Assembly (NCBI GenBank): GCA_001417715.1
Contig: BBRT01000312.1
Coordinates: forward strand, 1-64,000
Origin: Candidatus Symbiothrix dinenymphae
Lineage (GTDB): Bacteria > Bacteroidota > Bacteroidia > Bacteroidales > Azobacteroidaceae
Reading direction: 5' to 3'
DNA: 64,000 nucleotides
In this document: positions 1 through 7,949 of the stretch, one piece after another
Numbering within the stretch: the stretch's first letter is position 1
How the letters are laid out: each line of letters opens with the position of its first letter
Translations under genes and position numbers: made by a program
Notes under the pieces: generated by a model
The model's database searches: none
What the model was told of the DNA's origin: nothing
The model's input: only the letters and a program-made list of their open reading frames with translations

Positions 1-2
1 TT

Positions 3-419
3 TTTGAAAGCGAGCTAATAAGTCCTTATGCCACGCTTCAACCGAATGAAGAATATCACTATCATTTTCTATGGTTTGCCACTAATGTAGGAGCGGGAGA
101 AACGCAAATAAAGGATTGTTCCGAAGCCGGCATCATACTGTCTGACCTCCAAACAACGATTGTATCCGAAAATGACAAGCAAGTAGAGCTTCAATTATCA
201 GGCAAGTTTGGCGTCTTTTATCCCGGCCGGCTTGTGTTGCAAGCGCAAGATTCCGAAGGGAAAACGCTTGCCGAAGAAATCTTGCAACAGGAAGTGTCGC
301 CTTTGCAAGCAGTCCATTTGCAAAACAAGCAAGTCACAATTCCAACAACGACCTCTGCACTGAAGTTGCTCATACGACATCCGTCGCTGGCACAGGAAAA
401 AACATTGACAGGGATTTAG
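3..419 (+). CDS. Unknown protein, C-terminal part only
   Basis: An open frame enters from the left edge and ends at TAG 417-419, giving the last 138 residues. The visible part alternates short hydrophobic and polar stretches (for example LQLSGKFGVFYPGRLVLQAQ), which suggests beta-sandwich structure. It has no membrane segment or motif that I recognise. It is convergent with the minus-strand efflux operon and is followed by a strong hairpin. Its beta-rich style resembles the surface proteins at 54-64 kb, but I see no direct similarity. Family not recognised. Confidence 0.6.
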   Translation, partial: FESELISPYATLQPNEEYHYHFLWFATNVGAGETQIKDCSEAGIILSDLQTTIVSENDKQVELQLSGKFGVFYPGRLVLQAQDSEGKTLAEEILQQEVSPLQAVHLQNKQVTIPTTTSALKLLIRHPSLAQEKTLTGI

Positions 420-420
420 T

Positions 421-453
421 GCAACCGCACCAAATTTACGATGACCACCGACC
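421..453. repeat. 33-bp repeat, inverted copy at 53963-53994
   Basis: The 20 bases 421-440 are the perfect reverse complement of 53975-53994, and the following 13 bases match with a few mismatches. It lies directly after the stop codon of the left-edge gene. The copy near 54 kb lies between a MITE remnant and the surface-protein locus. Function unknown. Confidence 0.6.
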
Positions 454-462
454 TCATACAGG

Positions 463-496
463 TGGGGTGTCAAACAGATGAATGTTTGACACCCCA
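463..496. terminator. Bidirectional hairpin between convergent genes
   Basis: A perfect 13-bp stem (463-475 pairing with 484-496) encloses an 8-base loop. It sits between the stop at 419 (+) and the stop at 499 (-). There is no long T-run, so rho-independent activity is inferred only from the stem and its position. Confidence 0.7.
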
Positions 497-498
497 GC

Positions 499-792
499 TT
501 ACACCATCCCCTCTATCGCCCAAGTAAAGGCGTGCAGCCCTTGCAGCTCATAGCCCTTGTCGAGCGCGTGAATGCGCTCCAGCAGCGGTTGCACCTTGCT
601 GTCCTCCACCATGGTGAGGATGGCTCCGTTCATTGTGGGCCAGGCGTGGTCGCCGTAGTGCGGCTCGCCTTTTTCCGAGCCGCGCCCTTGCACTTCGTCC
701 CACATGGTGAAGCCACGGAGGCTCATGCGGTCTAATATCGTTATCAGCTCATCCTTGAATGCCTGATTGTATGTTATAAATACTGCTTTCAT
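499..792 (-). CDS. PII/CutA-like small protein of the RND efflux operon
   Basis: The 97-residue protein has no signal peptide. It begins with a beta strand (MKAVFITYNQ) followed by an amphipathic helix and a glycine-rich turn, as in the ferredoxin-like fold of PII/CutA-type proteins. It starts 5 bp after the RND pump gene, so it is the last gene of that operon. Small PII-like proteins are known next to CzcA-type pumps in other phyla. A sensor or regulatory role for the pump is inference. The family assignment rests on size, fold pattern and context. Confidence 0.5.
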   Translation of the reverse strand: MKAVFITYNQAFKDELITILDRMSLRGFTMWDEVQGRGSEKGEPHYGDHAWPTMNGAILTMVEDSKVQPLLERIHALDKGYELQGLHAFTWAIEGMV

Positions 793-797
793 ATCAT

Positions 798-3700
798 TTA
801 TTTATTAAGTGTTTTTGCATATTTTTTTCTTGCGCGTTTCACGCCGTTGCCGCCGAAGATGGAGTAGAGGGCTGGGACATATACCAGTGTTAGGATTGTT
901 GAGAATGTTAAGCCGAATACTACTACTATGCCCAGCGGTTGCCACATTTCGGAGCCGGAGCCGCGCGGGATTGCCATTGGAATCATGCCTAAGACGGTTG
1001 TGGCGGTGGTCATCAGGATGGGGCGCAGACGGCTGCGACCGGCGTCGATGATTGCCTTATCTACCGACATGCCGCGCTCTCGGTTGAGGTTGGCGTAGTC
1101 GATGAACACGATACCGTTTTTCACCACGATACCAATCAGCATCACGCAGCCAATCATACCCATCAAACTCATGGATTGTCCGCAAATCATCAAGCCCAAA
1201 TACACACCGGCAAACCCGAAGATGATGGACAGGACGATGATGAACGGATAGGAGAGCGACTCAAACTGCGCCGCCATCACGATATAGACGAGAAGCACGC
1301 AGAGAACCATCAGAAGTCCCAACGCCGCATTGGATTCCTGCTGGTCAACGATTGAACCACCGATGCCGATGCCGATTTCAGCAGGTATAGTGCCGTCTTT
1401 GCGCAGTGCATCAATGATTTTTTCCGCATCCGCCACCACTTCACTCAGAGCGGCTTCAAAGATGGAGCCTTGCACTTTATTGACACGCTGACGGTTTTGG
1501 CGGTCTATCTGCGGCAAGGTCGATTTTTCGACCACCGCCCCTAACTCCTTGACACGGATGGCATTGCCTCGTGAATTGTAAATCGTGATGTTTTCAATAT
1601 CTTCGACAGATTGACGGAAATGTTCTGCGTAGCGCACCACGATGTCATATTCATCGCCTTCTTCGCGGAATTTGGTGGTGAATGAGCCGTTGATGCGGTT
1701 GCGCACATAACTCGCTACTGTTGCGGAGTTTAGCCCGTTTTCTGCCAATTTTTCGCGGTCGAAATCAATTTGAAACTCGGTGCGATAGTCTTGCCGTGTG
1801 ATGTTCAAGTCCTTCAGCCCGTTCACGTCTGCCAGGCGGAGTTTAAGTTCCTGCGCAATCTTATCCGTCAAAGCCAAATCTTGACCATAAATTTCCACGT
1901 CCACCGTGCTGGAACCCATACCCATACCGCCATTACCACCCGGCGAGACGATATATTTATACAATTCGGGCATGTTGGACAAATCCTCGCGCAAGCCCTC
2001 CGATATTTCGTAGATGCTGCGTGTGCGTTCTTGCGGTTCGGTCGTGCGCAGGAAGAACGAAATCAGGTTTGTTGCATTGTTTTGCATGGATGCCCACGTG
2101 TTGTTTTCGTCCGCTTGCCCCACCGAAAATTGACGGGTAACCACCTCCGGATATTTTTCATTGATGATGTCGGTTATCTTGATGGCAGCCGCACGAGCCA
2201 CTTCCATTCGTGTTCCGGTTGGCAAATAAACGTCTAACTCAATCATACTGTTATCAGAAGAGGGCATAAAGTCGGACTCCACAATGTTGCATGCCGGAAC
2301 CATAATGACAACAACGGAGGTTGCTGCAATAAGGAACGTTGCCCAACGGTTGCGCACACAGGCATTCACCACGCGACCATACCACGCATCCAAGCGGTCG
2401 AGCGAGCGACCAATCGGCGCATACAGTCTGTCAAACGTCTTGCCTTGCGTATTTGTCAGTCGCAACACCTGCGAACAAAGCATCGGCGTGAGTGTCATAG
2501 CCGCAATCAGCGACACCGTTACCATGATGGTAACCATCCAGCCCAATTCGCCAAACATCACCCCTGCCATACCCGTAGCCAATGTCAAGGGGTAGAACAC
2601 TGCGATAATCGTCAGCGTGGAGGCGATAACCGCGACACCCACCTCATTGGTGCCGTGAATGGCTGCCTGCTTGGGCGTAGCACCTCTTTCGATGTGCTTG
2701 GTGATATTTTCCAACACCACAATCGTGTCGTCCACCACCAAACCAATCGCGATGGTCAAGGACGAGAGCGAAATAATGTTCAAACTGCCGCTTTTCGCCA
2801 TCAAATAGATGAACGACGCCACCAACGAAACGGGGATGGCAAGCACCACAATCGCTGTGGCACGCCAACGACCCAGGAAGAACATCACAACAAACATCAC
2901 AAACAGGAGTGCCAAAATAATCGTTTCAGCCAGCGAACTGATACTCCTCTTGATAAAATCGGATGTGTCCATCATCAAGGACAGCTTAACGTCCGGCGGC
3001 AATGTCTTTTGCAGTTCGGGCATCAACGCATTCACTTTATTGGCGATGGCAACCGAGTTTGACCCAGATTGCTTTTGCACCACAATCATAGCCCCTTTCA
3101 CTTCGTTGGTGTAGGATTCCTGAATACGGGTTTGAAGAGCATCTTTTATCGTTGCAACGTCTTTCAGATAGATATTTTGCCCGTTTTGGCTACCCAACAC
3201 CAAACTCAACAAGTCTTCGCTACGTTTCAATTCGCCTTCGATACGGAGCGAATAGGTGTTGGTTCCCACATCGAAACTACCCGCAGGCACGTTCAGGTTT
3301 TCCGTATTTATCACGTTGGCGATTTTTTCCACCGTGAGGTTGTACGCCTCCATCTTGTCGGGCGACACTTCCACCTGAATTTGCCGTTGCGGTGCACCGC
3401 CGATACTCACCGCCCCCACACCCGACACGCGGTTGAGCGGATTGGCAACTTTGTCGTCCAAAATCTTGTACAGCCCGTTCACACTTTCCGTTGCCGTAGC
3501 CGTGTACATGACCACAGGCATCATGTCGGTACTGAACTTGAAAATAATAGGGTTGCTCACATCGTCAGGAAGCGAATTTCGCACCATCTCAATCTTATCG
3601 CGCACGTCGTTGGTGGCAATGTCGATATTGGTGCCGTAATTGAACTCCAACGTCACGAGCGACATATTGTCCACCGACCGCGATGTGATTTTCTTCAAAT

Positions 3701-3926
3701 TTTCGCAACTGTTGAGCGTGTTCTCCATCGGACGGGTCACATTGGTCTCAATATCCGATGAACTTGCACCGGCATAAGCTGTGATGACCGTCAGAGAGTT
3801 AGTCTCAATCTCGGGGAACAAATCCACAGGCAAAGTCTGCAAGGAAAACAGCCCCATTATAGCAATGGCAACGAAGACCAGTGCCGTCATAATCGGTTTT
3901 TTAACCGCTGAAGAATATAAACTCAT
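798..3926 (-). CDS. RND efflux pump, inner-membrane subunit (AcrB/HAE1 type)
   Basis: This 1042-residue proton-driven exporter has the usual RND length. It has an N-terminal membrane helix (residues about 10-30), a large periplasmic loop, and a central helix bundle with the acidic motif GLVVDDTIVVLEN near residue 400, whose Asp pair carries protons in this family. A second periplasmic loop and C-terminal bundle follow. The QVEVSPDKMEAYNLTVEKI region is typical of the multidrug rather than the heavy-metal branch. Its gene follows the periplasmic adaptor at 4021-5043. No TolC-type gene lies beside it, so the outer-membrane partner must be encoded elsewhere. Substrate unknown. Confidence 0.93.
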   Translation of the reverse strand: MSLYSSAVKKPIMTALVFVAIAIMGLFSLQTLPVDLFPEIETNSLTVITAYAGASSSDIETNVTRPMENTLNSCENLKKITSRSVDNMSLVTLEFNYGTNIDIATNDVRDKIEMVRNSLPDDVSNPIIFKFSTDMMPVVMYTATATESVNGLYKILDDKVANPLNRVSGVGAVSIGGAPQRQIQVEVSPDKMEAYNLTVEKIANVINTENLNVPAGSFDVGTNTYSLRIEGELKRSEDLLSLVLGSQNGQNIYLKDVATIKDALQTRIQESYTNEVKGAMIVVQKQSGSNSVAIANKVNALMPELQKTLPPDVKLSLMMDTSDFIKRSISSLAETIILALLFVMFVVMFFLGRWRATAIVVLAIPVSLVASFIYLMAKSGSLNIISLSSLTIAIGLVVDDTIVVLENITKHIERGATPKQAAIHGTNEVGVAVIASTLTIIAVFYPLTLATGMAGVMFGELGWMVTIMVTVSLIAAMTLTPMLCSQVLRLTNTQGKTFDRLYAPIGRSLDRLDAWYGRVVNACVRNRWATFLIAATSVVVIMVPACNIVESDFMPSSDNSMIELDVYLPTGTRMEVARAAAIKITDIINEKYPEVVTRQFSVGQADENNTWASMQNNATNLISFFLRTTEPQERTRSIYEISEGLREDLSNMPELYKYIVSPGGNGGMGMGSSTVDVEIYGQDLALTDKIAQELKLRLADVNGLKDLNITRQDYRTEFQIDFDREKLAENGLNSATVASYVRNRINGSFTTKFREEGDEYDIVVRYAEHFRQSVEDIENITIYNSRGNAIRVKELGAVVEKSTLPQIDRQNRQRVNKVQGSIFEAALSEVVADAEKIIDALRKDGTIPAEIGIGIGGSIVDQQESNAALGLLMVLCVLLVYIVMAAQFESLSYPFIIVLSIIFGFAGVYLGLMICGQSMSLMGMIGCVMLIGIVVKNGIVFIDYANLNRERGMSVDKAIIDAGRSRLRPILMTTATTVLGMIPMAIPRGSGSEMWQPLGIVVVFGLTFSTILTLVYVPALYSIFGGNGVKRARKKYAKTLNK

Positions 3927-3946
3927 AATTTCTTTTAGTTATTGTT

Positions 3947-4013
3947 TGTCATGGCGGGCTTGACCCGCCATCCCCTGCTATACAAGGGATTGCGGGTCAA
4001 GCCCGCAATGACA
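3947..4013. repeat. Palindromic element, short full copy (67 bp)
   Basis: Two inverted arms, each itself a hairpin (GCGGG-CTTGA-CCCGC), flank a short centre. The left arm carries changes (GGCGGGC / CCGCCA) relative to the usual arm. The element fills the gap between the adaptor and pump genes of one operon, so it is probably transcribed between them. Confidence 0.9.
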
Positions 4014-4020
4014 GGTTGTT

Positions 4021-5043
4021 TTAATTGTGAATTATCTCTACGGGTGTGCCTTCGAGGAGGCGCGTTTGCCCTGCTGTTACTACTTCCTGACCGGGTGTGA
4101 TGCCGGATAGGATTTCATAATTGGTGTCGAGGCGTTGTCCCAATTCCACTTTTTGATAGTGCGCTTTGCCTCCGGCTACGGTATAGACGTATTTGTCGTT
4201 CGCGCCGGCCTGCTTTTGAACGGCACCATCGGGGATGACGATGCTTTCTTTGTTGCCGAAGTTCAGCGAGATGCGCGAATACATCCCCGGACGCACGCGC
4301 GAATTGCTGTTGTGAATCGCCACTTCCACGCCAAACGTGTGTGTAGCGGCATCAATGGTCGGATAAATCACGCTCACCCGTCCCGTAAACTCCTCATCGC
4401 CATACACATCCAACTTAATTGATACCGGCATACCGTGTTTCACTTTGGTGAAATCCGATTCGGACACATTAATAACAGCCTTCAGCGGATTAAGCTGCTG
4501 AACGGTCAGGATGGGCGTTTGAGCAAACACATTGCCGTTGTCGTAGTTGCGGGCGGTGATGACGCCGTAGATGGGGCTACGCAGCTGGGTGTTTGTTTCG
4601 ATGTTGTCAATCGCAGTTACGAGCATGTCAATCTGCGTTTTCAGTTGGTCAACCGTTTGTTGCGCGATGCCACCCACCGCCAACAGTTCGCTGTAGCGGT
4701 TGTAATCGCGCTGCAAGTTGGCTAACTGCGTCTTTTGCTGCTGCAAATTAGACGACTCCATCTGCACCAGCAGTTGGTCTTTCGCCACACGGTCGCCCAC
4801 TTCGACAAAGATTTTTTCGATGCGCCCCGGCGACAGCGGCGTAATTTGGTTGATGACTTCCGCCTGCACGTTGGCGGTGTAAGTCTGAATATCGGCAACT
4901 GTTTGCAGTTGCGCGATAGTCGTACTCACTTTCACTGTTTCAGGTGCCTCATCAGCACTTTCTACCTGCTTTTTCTTCCCGCACGATGCGAAAAGTGTCA
5001 AACCCACGAGGGCTGCAAGCGACAAATAATGACTTTTCTTCAT
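4021..5043 (-). CDS. RND efflux periplasmic adaptor lipoprotein (HlyD/MFP family)
   Basis: The 340-residue membrane-fusion protein should link the RND pump to an outer-membrane channel. The start is set at 5043 (MKKSHYLSLAALVG) because it begins a lipoprotein signal with lipobox LFASC; the frame upstream reads through a half copy of the dispersed repeat and the promoter. A lipoyl/barrel-sandwich hybrid surrounds a coiled-coil hairpin (about residues 90-150, QQQKTQLANLQRDYNRYSEL), followed by a beta-barrel and the conserved end RLLEGTPVEI. It is the first gene of the operon adaptor-pump-PII-like gene. Confidence 0.92.
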   Translation of the reverse strand: MKKSHYLSLAALVGLTLFASCGKKKQVESADEAPETVKVSTTIAQLQTVADIQTYTANVQAEVINQITPLSPGRIEKIFVEVGDRVAKDQLLVQMESSNLQQQKTQLANLQRDYNRYSELLAVGGIAQQTVDQLKTQIDMLVTAIDNIETNTQLRSPIYGVITARNYDNGNVFAQTPILTVQQLNPLKAVINVSESDFTKVKHGMPVSIKLDVYGDEEFTGRVSVIYPTIDAATHTFGVEVAIHNSNSRVRPGMYSRISLNFGNKESIVIPDGAVQKQAGANDKYVYTVAGGKAHYQKVELGQRLDTNYEILSGITPGQEVVTAGQTRLLEGTPVEIIHN

Positions 5044-5098
5044 TGTTTTATACCTTATTATATTGTTTGTTTTCAAATCATTCCGATTCCTTTCGAGA

Positions 5099-5125
5099 GA
5101 TTGCGGGTCAAGCCTGCAATGACAG
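5099..5125. repeat. Half copy of the palindromic element
   Basis: A single arm (GATTGCGGGTCAAGCCTGCA plus ATGACAG) lies in the leader of the RND operon, between its promoter and the adaptor start. One base differs from the consensus. Confidence 0.8.
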
Positions 5126-5143
5126 TCTTTCTGAAATCGGGTG

Positions 5144-5176
5144 CAAAGGTACAATAAAACTTTTGAAACTACCAAA
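5144..5176 (-). promoter_or_regulatory. Promoter of the RND efflux operon
   Basis: On the minus strand TTTG (5176-5173) is followed after 21 bases by TACCTTTG (5151-5144), matching the Bacteroidota -33/-7 consensus. The predicted leader to the start at 5043 is about 95 bases and contains the half repeat. Confidence 0.7.
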
Positions 5177-5290
5177 GTTTTCTGGTTTTATTTCTGTTAA
5201 AAATGTGTAAAATTTTATCAGGTTTTACCAAACATGCTGATTTATTGCATTTTTCTATAAAAAAGAAGCCGCTGTGTTGAAAATAATGTG

Positions 5291-5298
5291 TACTTTTG
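5291..5298 (+). promoter_or_regulatory. -7 box for the AlbA_2 regulator
   Basis: TACTTTTG matches TAnnTTTG and lies 19 bases upstream of the ATG at 5318. No clear -33 TTTG is visible. Confidence 0.6.
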
Positions 5299-5317
5299 CA
5301 ACTAAAAAATAAGAACG

Positions 5318-6970
5318 ATGCTTACAAACAACCAAGTAAAAATACTGCTCAGCGACATTGAAAATGAACGAGTTGAGCGCACGACATCAATAAAAGATAC
5401 TGATAAGTATGCGAGAGCCGTTTGTGCTTTTGCAAACGATTTGCCCAATAAGAAGCAGCCCGGTTACCTTTTCCTTGGTGCGTGTGATGATGGTACGTTG
5501 AGCGGATTAAAGGTTACGGATAAATTATTGCGTAACCTTGCCGGATTGCGTTCGGATGGAAATATTTTGCCGCAGCCTGCTCTGATGGTCTATAAATTAT
5601 CTTTCCCGGAGGGAGATATTGCGGTTGTGGAAGTGCTACCAAGTAAACACACGCCCGTTAAATATAAAGCAACGACCTACATTCGCATCGGAGCCAGACG
5701 GGGCGAAGCCAATGGGGAAGAAGAAAGAATCCTGCGCGAAAAGAGCACGATAAAAGAGCAAACTTTTGATACGATGCCCTGTTTGCAGACAACCATTGAT
5801 GATTTGGATTTGGTCTTGTTTAAAAACGACTATTTGCCCAATTTTGTAACAGAAAAGGTGTTAAAAGGGGATAGGAGAGATGTAAAGCAACAATTATCAT
5901 CTTTAAAACTGTTCGATACGACACATAATTGTCCTACCGTTGCCGGTTTATTATTGATAGGCAAAGACCCTGCGCACATTCTTTTTGGGGCTTATGTCCA
6001 ATATGTTAAGTTTGCCGGCAAAAATCGGGCATCTAAAATTTTGAACGAGCGTCAGTTTTCGGGAAATCTGCTGTCGATGTTGAAAGAGTTGGAAGCATTT
6101 ATCAAATACACCATTCAAACTCAACGTCCTGTGTTTGTGAGTGTTTTACGTGAAGAAATGCGCATCAATTATCCGTATGAAGCCCTCCGGGAGCTTGCGA
6201 TGAACATGATTATGCACCGAAACTATGAAACTAATTCTCCGGCAAAATTCTATGAATATCAAGATAGAATAGAGATAGATAATCCCGGCAATCTGTATGG
6301 CAAAGTGCGTCCGGATAATTTTCCGAATGAGAGCGACTATCGTAATCCGGTACTTGCAGAAGCAATGAAAACGCTCGGCTATGTCAATCGGTTCAGTCGA
6401 GGTATAAATATGGTGCAAGAGATTTTGGAAGAAAATAAAAATGGGTTAGCAACATTCTCTCTTGATGATATAACCACCTTTAAAGTGACGGTGGTGAATG
6501 CTGACCCTGAAGCAGAAAATGAAGCAGAAAACGAAAATGAAGCAGAAAATGAAGCAGAAAGTGAAGCAGAAAACGAAAATGAAGCAGAAAATGAAGCAGA
6601 AAGTGAAGCAGAAAATGAAAATGAAGCAGAAAATGAAGCAGAAAGTGAAGCAGAAAACGAAAATGAAGCAGAAAGTGAAGCAGAAAATGAAAATGAAGCA
6701 GAAAATGAAGCAGAAAGTGAAGCAGAAAATGAAAATGAAGCAGAAAATGAAGCAGAAAAATTAGCTACAAGACAGCAAAAAATAATAGATTTATTCAATA
6801 CAAATAATACCATTTCAAGAGAAGTTATCGCCAAACAATTGGGAGTGAGTGACTCTTCTGTTTATCGTGATATTAAGTCTCTTAAAGAGCAAGGCATTAT
6901 AGAGCGTATTGGAGGCGATAAAGGAGGTTATTGGAAAGTAAAAATACAAATAGAGGGCAAGTTCAATTAG
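5318..6970 (+). CDS. AlbA_2-domain / ATPase-like / HTH transcriptional regulator
   Basis: The 550-residue protein has an N-terminal AlbA_2 (Schlafen-AlbA) domain (about residues 10-140, with E-rich ENERVERTTS and GYLFLGACDDG). A middle region resembles the divergent HATPase of this family (about 280-390, YEALRELAMNMIMHRNY and RIEIDNPGNLYG). Next comes a Glu/Ala/Asn tandem-repeat linker (398-481), then a C-terminal DeoR-like winged helix (about 488-530, ISREVIAKQLGVSDSSVYRD). Such proteins are usually called putative DNA-binding regulators; ligand and targets are unknown. It is a single-gene unit with its own promoter. The long repeat linker is unusual for the family. Confidence 0.82.
   Translation: MLTNNQVKILLSDIENERVERTTSIKDTDKYARAVCAFANDLPNKKQPGYLFLGACDDGTLSGLKVTDKLLRNLAGLRSDGNILPQPALMVYKLSFPEGDIAVVEVLPSKHTPVKYKATTYIRIGARRGEANGEEERILREKSTIKEQTFDTMPCLQTTIDDLDLVLFKNDYLPNFVTEKVLKGDRRDVKQQLSSLKLFDTTHNCPTVAGLLLIGKDPAHILFGAYVQYVKFAGKNRASKILNERQFSGNLLSMLKELEAFIKYTIQTQRPVFVSVLREEMRINYPYEALRELAMNMIMHRNYETNSPAKFYEYQDRIEIDNPGNLYGKVRPDNFPNESDYRNPVLAEAMKTLGYVNRFSRGINMVQEILEENKNGLATFSLDDITTFKVTVVNADPEAENEAENENEAENEAESEAENENEAENEAESEAENENEAENEAESEAENENEAESEAENENEAENEAESEAENENEAENEAEKLATRQQKIIDLFNTNNTISREVIAKQLGVSDSSVYRDIKSLKEQGIIERIGGDKGGYWKVKIQIEGKFN
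6509..6759 (+). repeat. In-frame coding tandem repeat (EAENEAESEAENEN units)
   Basis: About six units of up to 42 bp encode Glu-Ala-Glu-Asn/Ser-rich sequence inside the regulator gene. All units are multiples of three, so gain or loss of units changes linker length without breaking the frame. The nucleotide repeats are nearly identical, as expected of a recently expanded slippage tract. Confidence 0.9.
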
Positions 6971-7039
6971 TAATTCAGCCAGCAATTCAACCTCAAGGTA
7001 AGTTCAATTAGTAATTGCTGTTACGAGCAACCTAAAAAA

Positions 7040-7071
7040 TTTGCGATTATGCATAATAAATCGTACCTTTG
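7040..7071 (+). promoter_or_regulatory. Promoter of the PAP2 phosphatase gene
   Basis: TTTG (7040-7043), 20 bases, then TACCTTTG (7064-7071), a full match to the Bacteroidota consensus. The ATG at 7098 is 26 bases downstream. Confidence 0.8.
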
Positions 7072-7097
7072 CGGCAGTTTCATAAAAAAACAACACA

Positions 7098-7769
7098 ATG
7101 TTAGAACAGGAATTGATATGGGAGCGCGGGTTATTTTTCTTTCTGAATGGGCATCACACCGAATTTTGGGATGGTTTTTTCAGGACAATGTCGGATAAGA
7201 TGGTTTGGGTGCCGTTTTATCTGTGTTTTTTGTTTGTTTTTGCTTACAAAAAACATTGGAAAGAAATTGTGCTGGTGCTGTTGGCTATCGCACTGACCAT
7301 CACGCTTTGCGACCAGATAGCATCGGGGCTTGCGAAACCGCTTGCGCAACGGTTTCGTCCAACGCATCACCCTGATTTTCAGGACTATGTGCAGATTGTG
7401 CGGGGGGATCGCGGGGGCTTGTTCGGCTTCTTTTCGTCGCATGCTTCCAATGCTTTTGGCTTTGCCGTTTTCGTCGCACTCGTGTTCAAAAACCGCTGGC
7501 TGACGGGCACGATGATACTATTTGCCTCTATCACAGCTTATTCGCGCATCTATCTGGGAGTCCACTTTGTGTCCGATGTGGTGGTGGGGGCATTGGTGGG
7601 CAGTGGGGTTGCTTGGCTGGTTTACAAAGCATACTCCGAATGTCGCCGCCGTTGGGTGCCTGTCACACAGCAATCCGTGTATTCAAAAAAGGAAATTCAG
7701 GGGTTGTGCATTGCCTATTACTATCTTATTCTGATAGTGTTGTTTATGTTCCATGTCCTCAAAGAGTAA
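7098..7769 (+). CDS. PAP2-family membrane phosphatase
   Basis: The 223-residue integral membrane protein carries the three acid-phosphatase motifs of the PAP2 superfamily: KPLAQRFRP (about residue 80), SSHASNAFG (about 113) and SRIYLGVHFVSD (about 150). These supply the Lys/Arg, Ser-His and Arg-His-Asp active site. Several hydrophobic helices surround them, placing the site on the outer face of the inner membrane. Likely substrates are undecaprenyl diphosphate or a related lipid phosphate; the sequence cannot decide. It has its own promoter and converges with the minus-strand sodium-pump genes. Confidence 0.9.
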   Translation: MLEQELIWERGLFFFLNGHHTEFWDGFFRTMSDKMVWVPFYLCFLFVFAYKKHWKEIVLVLLAIALTITLCDQIASGLAKPLAQRFRPTHHPDFQDYVQIVRGDRGGLFGFFSSHASNAFGFAVFVALVFKNRWLTGTMILFASITAYSRIYLGVHFVSDVVVGALVGSGVAWLVYKAYSECRRRWVPVTQQSVYSKKEIQGLCIAYYYLILIVLFMFHVLKE

Positions 7770-7774
7770 CCGGA

Positions 7775-7930
7775 TTATTCTGCTTCCGGCTTGTAGGGGA
7801 AGAATTTATCTACACCCACGATGATTGCCAAAAAGACCGCCATAAAGATGAACACGCCTGCAAGTCCAAGCCCCGTTATCTCTAATCCTTTTTGAAAATC
7901 TGCACTCTGTATGTTTTCTAATATATTCAT
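7775..7930 (-). CDS. Small gamma-type subunit of a sodium-pumping decarboxylase (OadG-like)
   Basis: The 51-residue protein begins MNILENIQSADFQKGLEITG, followed by one membrane helix (GLGLAGVFIFMAVFLAIIVG) and a short tail DKFFPYKPEAE. Size, single N-terminal helix and position directly after a beta subunit (19-bp gap) fit a minimal OadG/gamma subunit, which anchors the peripheral carboxyltransferase to the membrane pump. The soluble tail is much shorter than in classical OadG. The assignment is by context and topology. Confidence 0.65.
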   Translation of the reverse strand: MNILENIQSADFQKGLEITGLGLAGVFIFMAVFLAIIVGVDKFFPYKPEAE

Positions 7931-7949
7931 TTTATTCTATTTTTTAGAG

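Noticed and set aside
5044-5175. N-terminal extension of the efflux adaptor up to 5175
   Set aside because: The added residues are encoded by a half repeat arm and the promoter itself; the lipoprotein signal begins at 5043.
6379-6834. Ser/Ala/Phe-rich frame antisense to the repeat linker, and a Lys/Met/Gln frame in the third phase
   Set aside because: Both are shadows of the GAAGCAGAAAAT tandem repeat, which leaves several frames open.
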